This document shows positions 17,926 through 25,966 of a stretch of 64,000 nucleotides of DNA, one piece after another. Origin of the DNA: PCRC01 sp017848435. Lineage in GTDB: Bacteria; Pseudomonadota; Gammaproteobacteria; Burkholderiales; Burkholderiaceae_C. The notes under the pieces are model-generated. The model had not been told where the DNA came from. It made no database searches and saw only the letters and a program-made list of their open reading frames with translations. The position numbers were made by a program, and so were the translations under genes. Location of the stretch: NCBI GenBank assembly GCA_965284315.1, contig OZ260072.1, positions 558,001 to 622,000 of the forward strand, read 5' to 3'. The stretch's first letter is position 1; each line of letters opens with the position of its first letter.

Positions 17926-18585
17926 TCAGGCGGCTTTCTGCGGCACGGCGGCCGCGAAGGCGTCGATGATGCGGCGCAGCGGCGCCTGCTTGAGCTTGAG
18001 CGCGGCCTGGTTCACCACCAGGCGGGCGCTGATGTCCATGATGCGCTCGACTTCGATCAGGTGGTTGGCCTTGAGCGTGCTGCCGGTGGACACCAGGTCC
18101 ACAATCGCGTCGGCCAGCCCGGTCAAAGGCGCCAGTTCCATGCTGCCGTAGAGCTTGATCAGATCGACGTGCACGCCCTTGGTGGCAAAAAATTCGCGGG
18201 CAATGCCCACGTACTTGGTCGCGACCTTCAGCCGCGAGCCCTGCTTCACAGCGCTGGCGTAGTCGAAATCGGCGCGCACCGCCACGCTCACGCGGCACTT
18301 GGCAATTTGCAGGTCCAGCGGCTGGTACAGGCCGGCCGCGCCCCACTCCATGCCGTGTTCGATCAGCGTGTCCTTGCCAGTCACACCGAGGTCGGCACCA
18401 CCGTACTGCACATAGGTGGGCACGTCGCTGGCGCGCACCAGCACCACCTGCACATCGGGCCGGTTGGTCGGCAGGATCAGCTTGCGGGATTTTTCCGGGT
18501 CTTCCAGCACCTCGATCCCTGCAGCGCGCAGCAGCGGCAGGGTTTCGTCAAAGATGCGGCCTTTGGACAGGGCTAAGGTAATCAT
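17926..18585 (-). CDS. hisG: ATP phosphoribosyltransferase, short form
   Basis: A 219-aa enzyme for the first step of histidine synthesis. It ends before the C-terminal regulatory ACT-like domain found in the about 300-aa long form. The short form works with HisZ, a HisRS paralogue; no hisZ is in this window. The PRPP-binding stretch is LADAIVDLVSTGSTLKAN. A 4-nt overlap with murA links wall synthesis to histidine synthesis. Confidence 0.95.
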   Translation of the reverse strand: MITLALSKGRIFDETLPLLRAAGIEVLEDPEKSRKLILPTNRPDVQVVLVRASDVPTYVQYGGADLGVTGKDTLIEHGMEWGAAGLYQPLDLQIAKCRVSVAVRADFDYASAVKQGSRLKVATKYVGIAREFFATKGVHVDLIKLYGSMELAPLTGLADAIVDLVSTGSTLKANHLIEVERIMDISARLVVNQAALKLKQAPLRRIIDAFAAAVPQKAA

Positions 18586-19844
18586 TTCAATCGCTCGATG
18601 TCGGCGCCCAGGGCGCGGAGTTTGGTTTCCATGCGGTCATAACCCCGGTCCAGGTGGTAGATGCGTTCGATCAGTGTTTCACCATCGGCCACCAGACCGG
18701 CAATCACCAGGCTGGCCGAGGCACGCAAATCGGTCGCCATCACGTGGGCACCCGAGAGCTTGTCCACCCCCTCGATCACCGCCACCTTGCCGTCGATCTG
18801 GATCGCCGCGCCCAGGCGCACCATCTCGTTGACGTGCATGAAGCGGTTCTCAAAAATCGTCTCGGTCACCACACTGGCGCCTTGCGACACCACGTTCAGC
18901 GCCATGAACTGGGCTTGCATGTCGGTCGGAAAGCCAGGGTACTCGGTGGTGCGAAAGCTCTGCGCCTTCAGCCGGCCGCTGGCGCGGATGTGGATGCCGC
19001 GGTCGGTGGGCTCCACCTGCGCGCCCGCCTCGCGCAGCTTGTCGATCACCGCGTCGAGGTGGTCGGCGCGCCCCTGCTTGAGCAGCACGTCACCGCCCGT
19101 GGCGGCCACGGCACACAGGAAGGTGCCCGCCTCGATGCGGTCAGGCACCACCTCGTGGGTACAGCCATGCAGGCGCTCGACACCCTGAATGCGGATGCGG
19201 CGGGTGCCATGCCCTTCGATGCGGGCCCCCATCTTGATCAGCATCTCGGCCAGGTCAACAATCTCTGGCTCTTGCGCGGCGTTTTCCAGCACCGTCTCAC
19301 CGTCGGCCAGCGTTGCGGCCATCATGAAATTCTCAGTCCCGGTCACCGTCACCATGTCGGTGGTGATGTGCGCGCCCTTGAGCCGCTGCCAGCCGACTGG
19401 CAGTTTGGCCAGCATGTAACCGTGTTCGACCACGATCTCGGCGCCCATGGCCTGCAGGCCCTTGATGTGCTGGTCCACCGGGCGCGAACCAATCGCGCAG
19501 CCACCGGGCAAGGACACGGTGGCCTCGCCAAAACGGGCCAGCAAAGGCCCCAGCGCCAGCACCGAGGCGCGCATGGTTTTCACCAGTTCGTACGGCGCTT
19601 CAGGGCTGTTGAGTCCGCTGGCATCGATCTGCACGCGGTTGTCACCCTGTTGCACCTGCACACCCATGTTGGCAATCAACTTGAGCATGGTGGTCACGTC
19701 CTGCAGGCGCGGTGTGTTCACCAGGGTCACCGGGTCGGCCGTCAACAGCGCAGCGCACAGCTCCGGCAGTGCCGCGTTTTTGGCGCCCGAAATCTGCACC
19801 TCACCGTGCAGGGGCTTGCCACCGCGAATCAAAAGCTTGTCCAT
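18582..19844 (-). CDS. murA: UDP-N-acetylglucosamine 1-carboxyvinyltransferase
   Basis: A 420-aa enzyme for the first committed step of peptidoglycan synthesis (enolpyruvyl transfer from PEP to UDP-GlcNAc). The active-site Cys is C116 in LPGGCAIGSRPVDQH, so it is predicted to be the fosfomycin-sensitive Cys type. The N-terminal ISGAKNAALP motif is present. It is cytoplasmic, 79 nt downstream of ibaG and overlapping hisG. Confidence 0.96.
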   Translation of the reverse strand: MDKLLIRGGKPLHGEVQISGAKNAALPELCAALLTADPVTLVNTPRLQDVTTMLKLIANMGVQVQQGDNRVQIDASGLNSPEAPYELVKTMRASVLALGPLLARFGEATVSLPGGCAIGSRPVDQHIKGLQAMGAEIVVEHGYMLAKLPVGWQRLKGAHITTDMVTVTGTENFMMAATLADGETVLENAAQEPEIVDLAEMLIKMGARIEGHGTRRIRIQGVERLHGCTHEVVPDRIEAGTFLCAVAATGGDVLLKQGRADHLDAVIDKLREAGAQVEPTDRGIHIRASGRLKAQSFRTTEYPGFPTDMQAQFMALNVVSQGASVVTETIFENRFMHVNEMVRLGAAIQIDGKVAVIEGVDKLSGAHVMATDLRASASLVIAGLVADGETLIERIYHLDRGYDRMETKLRALGADIERLK

Positions 19845-19923
19845 ACGTCCCGTGTGTCAAAAATCAGTGGCCAATGTGGCCTGTGTGTGCGCTGTCCACA
19901 ACGGGAGAACCCATCGGCAAGCG

Positions 19924-20169
19924 TCAGCCCGGTGTGCGCACGGCCCATTCGGCCGGTGTGAAGGTTTTCATCGACAACGCATGCACCTCGTTGGTGTCTA
20001 TTTTCGCACCCAGCGTGGCGTACACCCGCTGGTGCCGTTTCACCAGGCGCTGGCCCTCGAATTCGGTGGAGACGATGGTGGCATACCAGTGGCGGCCATC
20101 CCCCTCCAGCGCAAGGTGTTCACAGTGCAGGCCTGTGGCAATGATGGATGTGAGTTCTTCGGCGGTCAT
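19924..20169 (-). CDS. ibaG: BolA family protein IbaG
   Basis: An 81-aa BolA-fold protein, typical of the BolA-like gene placed next to murA in proteobacteria. BolA proteins act with monothiol glutaredoxins in iron-sulfur handling and stress responses. The motif RLVKRHQRVYATLG, with the conserved His, is present. The start is ATG 20169 (MTAEELTSI); the frame is open upstream into the permease gene but not used. Confidence 0.9.
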   Translation of the reverse strand: MTAEELTSIIATGLHCEHLALEGDGRHWYATIVSTEFEGQRLVKRHQRVYATLGAKIDTNEVHALSMKTFTPAEWAVRTPG

Positions 20170-20183
20170 GGTGGTGTGGGGAT

Positions 20184-20939
20184 TCAACCCCGGATTTTGT
20201 AGCCAATGCGCAGCAGGTGAACGGCCACCGCGCTGGTGGCCAACAGCGCACCGCTGACAATGCCCAAGCTGAGCCACGGCGACACGTCACTGACGCCAAA
20301 AAAGCCGTAACGGAAACCGTCGATCATGTAGAAGAACGGGTTCAGGTGGCTGACTGTTTGCCACACTGGGGGCAACGAGTGGATGGAATAGAACACCCCG
20401 CTCAGGAACGTCATGGGCAGGATGACAAAGTTCTGAAACGCCGCCATCTGGTCAAACTTCTCAGACCAGAGGCCGGCAATCACGCCCAGCGTGCCCAGCA
20501 GAGCCGCGCCGAGCACGGCGAATGTCACGATCCAGAACGGCGCCACAAAACTGATTTTGGTGAACAGCACGGTCACGACGAACACACCGGAGCCCACCGT
20601 CAGCCCGCGCACAATGGACGAACCCACATAGGCAAAAAACCAGCTCCAGTGGCCCAGTGGCGCCAGCAGCACAAACACCAGGCTGCCCATGATCTTGCTC
20701 TGGATCAGCGACGATGAACTGTTGGCAAACGCGTTTTGCAACACGCTCATCATCACCAGGCCTGGCACCAGAAAGGCGGTGTAACTGACCTGGTCGTAGA
20801 CCTTCACATGGTCTTCCAGCACATGGCCAAAAATCAGCAGGTAAAGGACGGCTGTCAGCACCGGCGCACCCACGGTCTGGAAGCCCACCTTCCAGAAACG
20901 CATCACTTCCTTGTAGAACAAGGTTTGCCAGCCGGTCAT
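20184..20939 (-). CDS. ABC-2 type transporter permease (YadH/NodJ-like)
   Basis: A 251-aa membrane protein with about six helices and the ABC-2 signature region VILPMTFLSGVFYSIHSLPP near the end. It pairs with the ATPase upstream (4-nt overlap). The pair regularly follows mlaB in beta-proteobacteria, but its substrate is unknown; an envelope-related export role is only an inference from position. Confidence 0.88.
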   Translation of the reverse strand: MTGWQTLFYKEVMRFWKVGFQTVGAPVLTAVLYLLIFGHVLEDHVKVYDQVSYTAFLVPGLVMMSVLQNAFANSSSSLIQSKIMGSLVFVLLAPLGHWSWFFAYVGSSIVRGLTVGSGVFVVTVLFTKISFVAPFWIVTFAVLGAALLGTLGVIAGLWSEKFDQMAAFQNFVILPMTFLSGVFYSIHSLPPVWQTVSHLNPFFYMIDGFRYGFFGVSDVSPWLSLGIVSGALLATSAVAVHLLRIGYKIRG

Positions 20940-21847
20940 GAGCGCACCTCGGCCATCACGTCCAGAAAGACATCTTCCAGGTCGGCCTTGCGGATTTCAA
21001 CGTCTTCGGTGTGCACGCCGGCTTCGCGCAGCAAGGCCAGGTACTGCTCAATTTCCAATGCGTTGTGGGCGGGCAACTGCACAATACGGCCGGTGATGCG
21101 GGCCTTGTCGGCCAGTACCGGCGGCAAGACATCGCCGTTGACCTTGAAACGCAGCACGTTGCTGGAGGCGGCCTTGAGCAAGGCACTGGTGCTGTCCAGG
21201 GCCACCACCCGCCCCTGCTTGAGCATGGCAATGCGGCCACAAAGCGCTTCGGCTTCTTCCAGATAATGGGTGGTCAGCAGCACCGTGTGGCCTTGCCGGT
21301 TGAGTTTGGCGATGAACTGCCACAGGGTTTGGCGCAATTCCACGTCAACACCGGCGGTGGGCTCGTCCAACACGATCACTGGTGGTTTATGCACCAGTGC
21401 CTGCGCCACCATCACCCGGCGCTTCATGCCACCGGAGAGTTGCCGCATGTTGGCATTGGCCTTGTCGGTCAGGCCCAGGCTGTGGAGCAGTTCGTCAATC
21501 CAGGCATCGTTGCGCTTGATGCCGAAGTACCCGGACTGGATTTTGAGCGTTTCGCGGACGTTGAAAAACGGGTCAAACACCAGCTCCTGTGGCACCACCC
21601 CCAGTTGGCTGCGCGCGGCCGCAAAGTCGGTGTGCACCTCTTTGCCCATGACCTCAATCCGGCCAGCGCTGGCATGGGCCAGGCCTGCGAGGATGCTGAT
21701 GAGAGTGGTCTTGCCAGCGCCATTCGGGCCCAGCAATCCGAAGAACTCGCCTGCCTCAATGTCAAAACTGACGTCACTGAGCGCCGAGACCCGTCCCTTG
21801 GGCGATGCAAAAGTCTTGGAGACGGACTGGAACGAAATGGCGCGCAT
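20936..21847 (-). CDS. ABC transporter ATP-binding protein (YadG/NodI-like)
   Basis: A 303-aa ATPase with Walker A GPNGAGKTT, signature LSGGMKRR, Walker B VIVLDEPTAGVD and the H-loop LLTTHYLEEAEAL. A C-terminal extension (about 225-303) is typical of drug- or lipid-exporter ATPases with an ABC-2 partner. ATG 21847 is preferred over a GTG at 21856. Just upstream lies a CACAGG/CCTGTG inverted repeat flanking TAAAAT, which could be a -10 giving a very short leader, but no -35 is seen. Confidence 0.9.
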   Translation of the reverse strand: MRAISFQSVSKTFASPKGRVSALSDVSFDIEAGEFFGLLGPNGAGKTTLISILAGLAHASAGRIEVMGKEVHTDFAAARSQLGVVPQELVFDPFFNVRETLKIQSGYFGIKRNDAWIDELLHSLGLTDKANANMRQLSGGMKRRVMVAQALVHKPPVIVLDEPTAGVDVELRQTLWQFIAKLNRQGHTVLLTTHYLEEAEALCGRIAMLKQGRVVALDSTSALLKAASSNVLRFKVNGDVLPPVLADKARITGRIVQLPAHNALEIEQYLALLREAGVHTEDVEIRKADLEDVFLDVMAEVRS

Positions 21848-21934
21848 AGAAAACACAGGATTTTACCTGTGCGGTACGCCAACGTTTCTGAGAGGGGTTT
21901 GGAACTGCCGCTTGCGCAGCGCCCGGGCGGCAAC

Positions 21935-22216
21935 TCAGTGCGCTGTGTCAGCCGCTGGCAGCAACTCGACCACGCCGTACAGCGTGGCCAAGGTGCGCAG
22001 TCGTGCGGGCAGGCCGACCACAGAAAACGCCTTGCCGCGCTTCAGCGCCTCGCGCCGGCACGCCAGCAACACGGCCAACGTGGACGAGTCGAACTGCTGT
22101 AGCGCACTGGCGTCGGCACACACCACCGCGTCCGTGGTGGTGCCAAGGCTGGCCCGAAAGCCAGCCAGGCAAGCCGTGGCTTCAGACTGCGTCAACACGG
22201 CAGGCAGTGTCAGCAC
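21935..22216 (-). CDS. mlaB: MlaB-like STAS domain protein
   Basis: A 93-aa STAS-domain protein, the small cytoplasmic subunit of the MlaFEDB phospholipid transporter. The typical ADASALQQFDSSTLAVLLACRR core and a C-terminal helix are present. It starts 2 nt after the mlaC stop. Sequence identity among MlaB proteins is low, so the call rests partly on position. Confidence 0.85.
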   Translation of the reverse strand: MLTLPAVLTQSEATACLAGFRASLGTTTDAVVCADASALQQFDSSTLAVLLACRREALKRGKAFSVVGLPARLRTLATLYGVVELLPAADTAH

Positions 22217-22218
22217 AC

Positions 22219-22854
22219 TCAGCCCTTTTTCACATTCGACTTGTTGCGCGCAGCCAGGGAGTCGATCAGGCCATCGATGCCCTTGGCATTGATTTCCTGG
22301 CCAAACTGGCTGCGGTAGGTCTCAATCAGCCAGACACCCAGCACGTTGATGTCATAGATTTTCCAGCCAGCACCCTGGCCTGCGGTCTTCTCAAGACGGT
22401 AATCCAATTGGATCGGGTTGCCACGACCGCGGATTTCAGTGCGGACAATGACTTCCTTGTCCTCGGCGCCACCGCGGAAAGGCTTGAGGCTGATGGTTTG
22501 GTCACTCACCTGGGCCAGTGCGCCGGAATAGGTGCGTACCAGCAAGGTCTTGAATTCGTCCTGCAGGCGCTTTTGCTGCTCGGGCGTGGCTTCACGCCAG
22601 CCCCGGCCAACGGCCGATGCCGTCATGCGCTGGAAATTCATGTTGGGCAGGACCTTGCTGTCCACCAGTGCAATGATTTGCGCGGTGTCACCGCTCTTGA
22701 TCGATTTGTCGGCCTTGACAGCGTCCAGCACTTCGCTGGAAACGCGCATGATGAGTGCATCAGGCGTTTCTTCGGCGGCATGGGCAACGCCCACCAGGCC
22801 GAAAGCCACCATGCTGGTGCACATCAGCGCAAAAATACGTCGTTTCATGGTCAT
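22219..22854 (-). CDS. mlaC: periplasmic phospholipid-binding protein MlaC
   Basis: A 211-aa protein with a Sec signal peptide (about 1-26, ending AHA). The MlaC/Ttg2D domain is seen in DFKTLLVRTYSGAL and in WKIYDINVLGVWLIETYR. MlaC shuttles phospholipid between MlaA at the outer membrane and the MlaFEDB complex. The 116-nt gap before it holds no recognisable element. Confidence 0.94.
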   Translation of the reverse strand: MTMKRRIFALMCTSMVAFGLVGVAHAAEETPDALIMRVSSEVLDAVKADKSIKSGDTAQIIALVDSKVLPNMNFQRMTASAVGRGWREATPEQQKRLQDEFKTLLVRTYSGALAQVSDQTISLKPFRGGAEDKEVIVRTEIRGRGNPIQLDYRLEKTAGQGAGWKIYDINVLGVWLIETYRSQFGQEINAKGIDGLIDSLAARNKSNVKKG

Positions 22855-22970
22855 TCCTTCGTGGCGCGAACTGCGCGTAACTTCAACGCCTCAAACCTTA
22901 ACACCGCCGACCAAGTCACGCTTTGTAACCGGCAGTGGCCGAGACTTTACGCGGTCAATCCAAACCGCCG

Positions 22971-23726
22971 TTATTTTTTGGGATCGTCTGCGGCAGGGTT
23001 GTCTTGTTCTGGCGATGACTCGCCACCGGTGATCAGGCTGCGGCGGCGCTGCAGGTAGATGTCCCGGGTGAAGGAGTACTTGTCGAGGGCCGCCTCTTCC
23101 AGCACATTGCCTGCCTGGAGGTAAGTGGCCCGGGTGTCCACCGCGTTCAGGACATACAGGCCGCTGCGCAGGGGTTCGGAGTCGATGCGGCGCAGCATGT
23201 TGCCGTTGGTTTCGATGCCAAAGGCGACAGAGTCCCGCAGGGTGGAGGGACCGAGCAGTGGCAAAACCACATAAGGTCCGGTACCGACGCCCCAGCGCCC
23301 CAGCGTCAGACCAAAGTCTTCCTTGTGCTTGGGCATGCCCGCTTCTGACGCAATGTCCAACAGTCCACCCAAACCAAACAGGGTGTTGATGCTGAAGCGG
23401 ACCGCCGTTTCACCAGCTTGCTGAGGTTTGAGCTGCAACACACTGTTGACGAAAGTCCAGGCATCTCCGAGATTGCTGAAGAAGTTATTGACACCCGTTC
23501 GCACCAGTTCAGGCACGGCCTGAACGTAACCGGTGGCAATTGGCTTCAGCACAATGCGGTCTGCTTCATCGTTGAATTTGGCGATGCTGCGGTTGAAAGG
23601 CTCAATCGGATCGCGCGGGTCAGCGCCGGGACGGGTGGCGCAGCCTGCCGACAGCAGCAGGGCTGCGGTCAGCAAGGTGCCCATGGCGAACCGCATGGGA
23701 AAGAGGGGGGTGTTCAGTGTGGTCAT
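22971..23726 (-). CDS. mlaA: outer-membrane lipoprotein MlaA (VacJ)
   Basis: A 251-aa lipoprotein that removes misplaced phospholipid from the outer leaflet. The lipobox LSAGC is at about residues 25-29; the family core begins DPIEPFNRSIAKFNDEAD and includes the NFFSNLGD and GRWGVGTGPYVVLPLLGPST motifs. Its ATG overlaps the mlaD stop by 4 nt. Placing mlaA inside the transport operon, between mlaD and mlaC, is the usual beta-proteobacterial order. Confidence 0.94.
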   Translation of the reverse strand: MTTLNTPLFPMRFAMGTLLTAALLLSAGCATRPGADPRDPIEPFNRSIAKFNDEADRIVLKPIATGYVQAVPELVRTGVNNFFSNLGDAWTFVNSVLQLKPQQAGETAVRFSINTLFGLGGLLDIASEAGMPKHKEDFGLTLGRWGVGTGPYVVLPLLGPSTLRDSVAFGIETNGNMLRRIDSEPLRSGLYVLNAVDTRATYLQAGNVLEEAALDKYSFTRDIYLQRRRSLITGGESSPEQDNPAADDPKK

Positions 23727-24211
23727 TTTTTTGGACTGCCTTCCGGGGTGTCCGCACTGTCAGCGGCCTTGCTGTACAAAAACTGGCTGATCAAGTTCTC
23801 CAGCACCACGGCCGATTGGGTCTGGGTGATGGTGTCGCCTGCGGCGAGGTTTTTCTCTTCCGCGCCCGCTTCTACACCAATGTACTGCTCTCCGAGCAAA
23901 CCTGCTGTGAGAATTTTCAGTGAGCTGTCTTTGGGGAAGTTGTAGCGGCTCTGCATTTCGAGGGTGACCTTGGCCTGGTAGCTCTTGTCGTCAAAAGCAA
24001 TGGACGCCACCCGGCCCACCACCACACCGGCACCCTTGACGGCTGCACGGGGCTTGAGGCCACCGATGTTGTCGAACTTGGCGACCACCTTGTAGGTGGA
24101 GTCGAAGTTCAGGCTGAGCAGGTTGGCGCTTTGCAGCGCCAGAAACAGCAATGCCGCCGCACCGAGCAGCACAAACAAACCCACCCACACGTCGTTTTTG
24201 GACTGTTCCAT
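23723..24211 (-). CDS. mlaD: Mla transporter substrate-binding subunit MlaD (MCE domain)
   Basis: A 162-aa inner-membrane protein with a single N-terminal helix (about 8-29) and one MCE domain (about 38-118, with NIGGLKPRAAVKGAGVVVG and LLGEQYIGVE). MlaD forms a hexameric ring on the MlaFE transporter. The start is ATG 24211 (MEQSKNDVWVG); the open frame continues antisense-like above it. Confidence 0.94.
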   Translation of the reverse strand: MEQSKNDVWVGLFVLLGAAALLFLALQSANLLSLNFDSTYKVVAKFDNIGGLKPRAAVKGAGVVVGRVASIAFDDKSYQAKVTLEMQSRYNFPKDSSLKILTAGLLGEQYIGVEAGAEEKNLAAGDTITQTQSAVVLENLISQFLYSKAADSADTPEGSPKK

Positions 24212-24222
24212 CGCCTGACCCC

Positions 24223-25005
24223 TTAAATGCTGAACATCAGTGCCGTGAGCACGAAGTCCAGACCCAACACCGCCAATGACGCAACCACCACGGTTCGGGT
24301 GGTCGCGTACGACACCCCCTCGGGCGTGGCCTGTGCCCGGAACCCCTGCAGCAGCGCCACAAAGGTGACGGTTACGCCAAACACAAAACTTTTTAACACA
24401 CCGTTGCCAACATCGCGCAGCACATCCACCCCACCCTGCATCTGGCTCCAGAAGGCACCGGCATCCACGCCAATCATGACCACGCCCACGACCCAACCGC
24501 CCACAATGCCCACCGCGCTGAACACCGCCGCCAACAGTGGCATGGTGATCACACCGGCCCAAAAGCGGGGCGCGAGGATGCGGGTGACCGGGTCCACGGC
24601 CATCATTTCCATCGCACTGAGTTGCTCGCCTGCTTTCATCAAGCCGATTTCGGCCGTCAGCGAGGTGCCGGCACGGCCAGCAAACAGCAGGGCGGTGACC
24701 ACCGGGCCGAGTTCACGCACCAGGCTGAGGGCCACCAGCAGGCCAAGCGCCTCTGTGGCGCCATAGCGTTGCAGCGTGTAGAACCCCTGCAAGCCCAACA
24801 CAAAACCCACGAACAAACCAGACACCGCAATGATCGCCAGCGAGTAGTTGCCCAGGAAATGGATCTGGTCACGCACCAGGCCAAAACGCCCCATGCTGGC
24901 GGGCAGCGACGCCAGCAAGCGTGCGAACAGGCGCGCGGCGAACCCCAGGTTGGCCATGGTGGCACGGACAGCGTGGCCCACCCGGGCAGGGTGCCAGAAA
25001 TTCAT
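24223..25005 (-). CDS. mlaE: Mla transporter permease MlaE
   Basis: A 260-aa permease with about five to six helices. The MlaE family core is visible in LVRELGPVVTALLFAGRAGTSL-type sequence and in EQLSAMEMMAVDPV. It moves phospholipid between the inner membrane and MlaC. A 4-nt overlap with mlaF and an 11-nt gap to mlaD indicate one operon. Confidence 0.95.
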   Translation of the reverse strand: MNFWHPARVGHAVRATMANLGFAARLFARLLASLPASMGRFGLVRDQIHFLGNYSLAIIAVSGLFVGFVLGLQGFYTLQRYGATEALGLLVALSLVRELGPVVTALLFAGRAGTSLTAEIGLMKAGEQLSAMEMMAVDPVTRILAPRFWAGVITMPLLAAVFSAVGIVGGWVVGVVMIGVDAGAFWSQMQGGVDVLRDVGNGVLKSFVFGVTVTFVALLQGFRAQATPEGVSYATTRTVVVASLAVLGLDFVLTALMFSI

Positions 25006-25817
25006 GGCTGTGGCCCACCAAAGTCCTGCGCCACCGTGGCCGCAGGGTAATGAAACGCCACCGGGCCATCGGGCAAGGCGTTGACAAACTGCCGCACCAG
25101 CGGGTCGTCGCTGTGGCGTACCTCATCGGGCGTGCCCTGGGCAGCAATGCCTCCGTTGGCGAGGATGATGACCTTGTCTGCGATGTGGAAGGTCTCTTCC
25201 AGATCGTGTGAGACAACGATGCTGGTGATGCCCAGCGCGTCGTTGAGCTGGCGGATCAGGCGTGCGGCGGTGCCGAGCGAGATCGGGTCCAGGCCAGCGA
25301 ACGGCTCGTCGTACATGATCAGGTCCGGGTCCAGCGCAATGGCGCGGGCCAGAGCCACGCGGCGTGCCATGCCACCCGAGATTTCGCTCGGCATCAGGTC
25401 GCGCGCGCCGCGCAGGCCCACCGCGTTCAATTTCATCAGCACCACGTCCCGGACCAGCGCTTCCGGCAAATCGGTGTGCTCGCGCAACGGAAAAGCCACG
25501 TTGTCGAACACGCTCAGGTCGGTGAACAGCGCACCAAACTGGAACAACATGCCCATGCGGCGGCGCGCGGTGTACAGGCCTTTCGCATCAAGCCGGCCCA
25601 CGTCTTGTCCATCAAACAGCGCTTCGCCCTGTTGCGCGCGCTGCTGGCCGCCGATCAGGCGCAGCACGGTGGTCTTGCCCCCGCCAGACGCGCCCATCAA
25701 GGCCGTGACCTTGCCACGCGGGATGCTGAGCGACACGTTGTTCAGGATCGTGCGCTGACCATACCCGAAAGTCAGGTGGCGCAGTTCAACGAGCGGAGTG
25801 GACGGGATGGGGTTCAT
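25002..25817 (-). CDS. mlaF: Mla transporter ATP-binding protein MlaF
   Basis: A 271-aa ATPase that drives MlaFEDB. Walker A GASGGGKTT, a signature variant ISGGMARR, Walker B LIMYDEPFAGLDP and the H-loop VVSHDLEE are present. The start used is ATG 25817 (MNPIPSTPLVELRH). It lies directly after a terminator-like hairpin (25825-25842) and lacks a clear Shine-Dalgarno sequence. It is the first gene of the long mla-mur-his-tat block. Confidence 0.94.
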   Translation of the reverse strand: MNPIPSTPLVELRHLTFGYGQRTILNNVSLSIPRGKVTALMGASGGGKTTVLRLIGGQQRAQQGEALFDGQDVGRLDAKGLYTARRRMGMLFQFGALFTDLSVFDNVAFPLREHTDLPEALVRDVVLMKLNAVGLRGARDLMPSEISGGMARRVALARAIALDPDLIMYDEPFAGLDPISLGTAARLIRQLNDALGITSIVVSHDLEETFHIADKVIILANGGIAAQGTPDEVRHSDDPLVRQFVNALPDGPVAFHYPAATVAQDFGGPQP

Positions 25818-25823
25818 GAATGA

Positions 25824-25849
25824 CAAAAGCCGATCAGGATCGGCCTTTG
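25824..25849 (-). promoter_or_regulatory. terminator-like hairpin and putative promoter just upstream of mlaF
   Basis: On the minus strand GCCGAT-CCTG-ATCGGC is followed by TTTTG and then the mlaF ATG within about 10 nt. It looks like a small intrinsic terminator or 5'-leader hairpin. Immediately upstream on the same strand is a good -10 (TATCAT, 5/6) with a weak -35 (CTGAGC, 17-nt spacing), which would start the mRNA at the hairpin itself. Confidence 0.5.
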
Positions 25850-25894
25850 CATGATACGGGATAAGCCGAAAGTGCTCAGTAGGGCCAGTTGCTG

Positions 25895-25966
25895 CGCTGG
25901 CGGGCAAGCCAGCGCCTCTTTGTTGCCCACAGGGGTGGTGGCTTGCCGCGTGTTCAACGCGGCAAG
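25895..25966. other. two GC-rich inverted repeats at the gltD 3' end
   Basis: CGCTGG/CCAGCG (25895-25900 and 25909-25914) and a perfect 10-bp stem CTTGCCGCGT/ACGCGGCAAG (25942-25951 and 25957-25966). The second overlaps the gltD stop codon. Neither is followed by a T-run, so they may be Rho-independent only in part, or act as mRNA 3'-end stabilisers. Confidence 0.5.

Noticed and set aside
16633..18576. A 647-codon plus-strand frame opposite hisD and hisG
   Set aside because: An antisense shadow across two overlapping, clearly real his genes.
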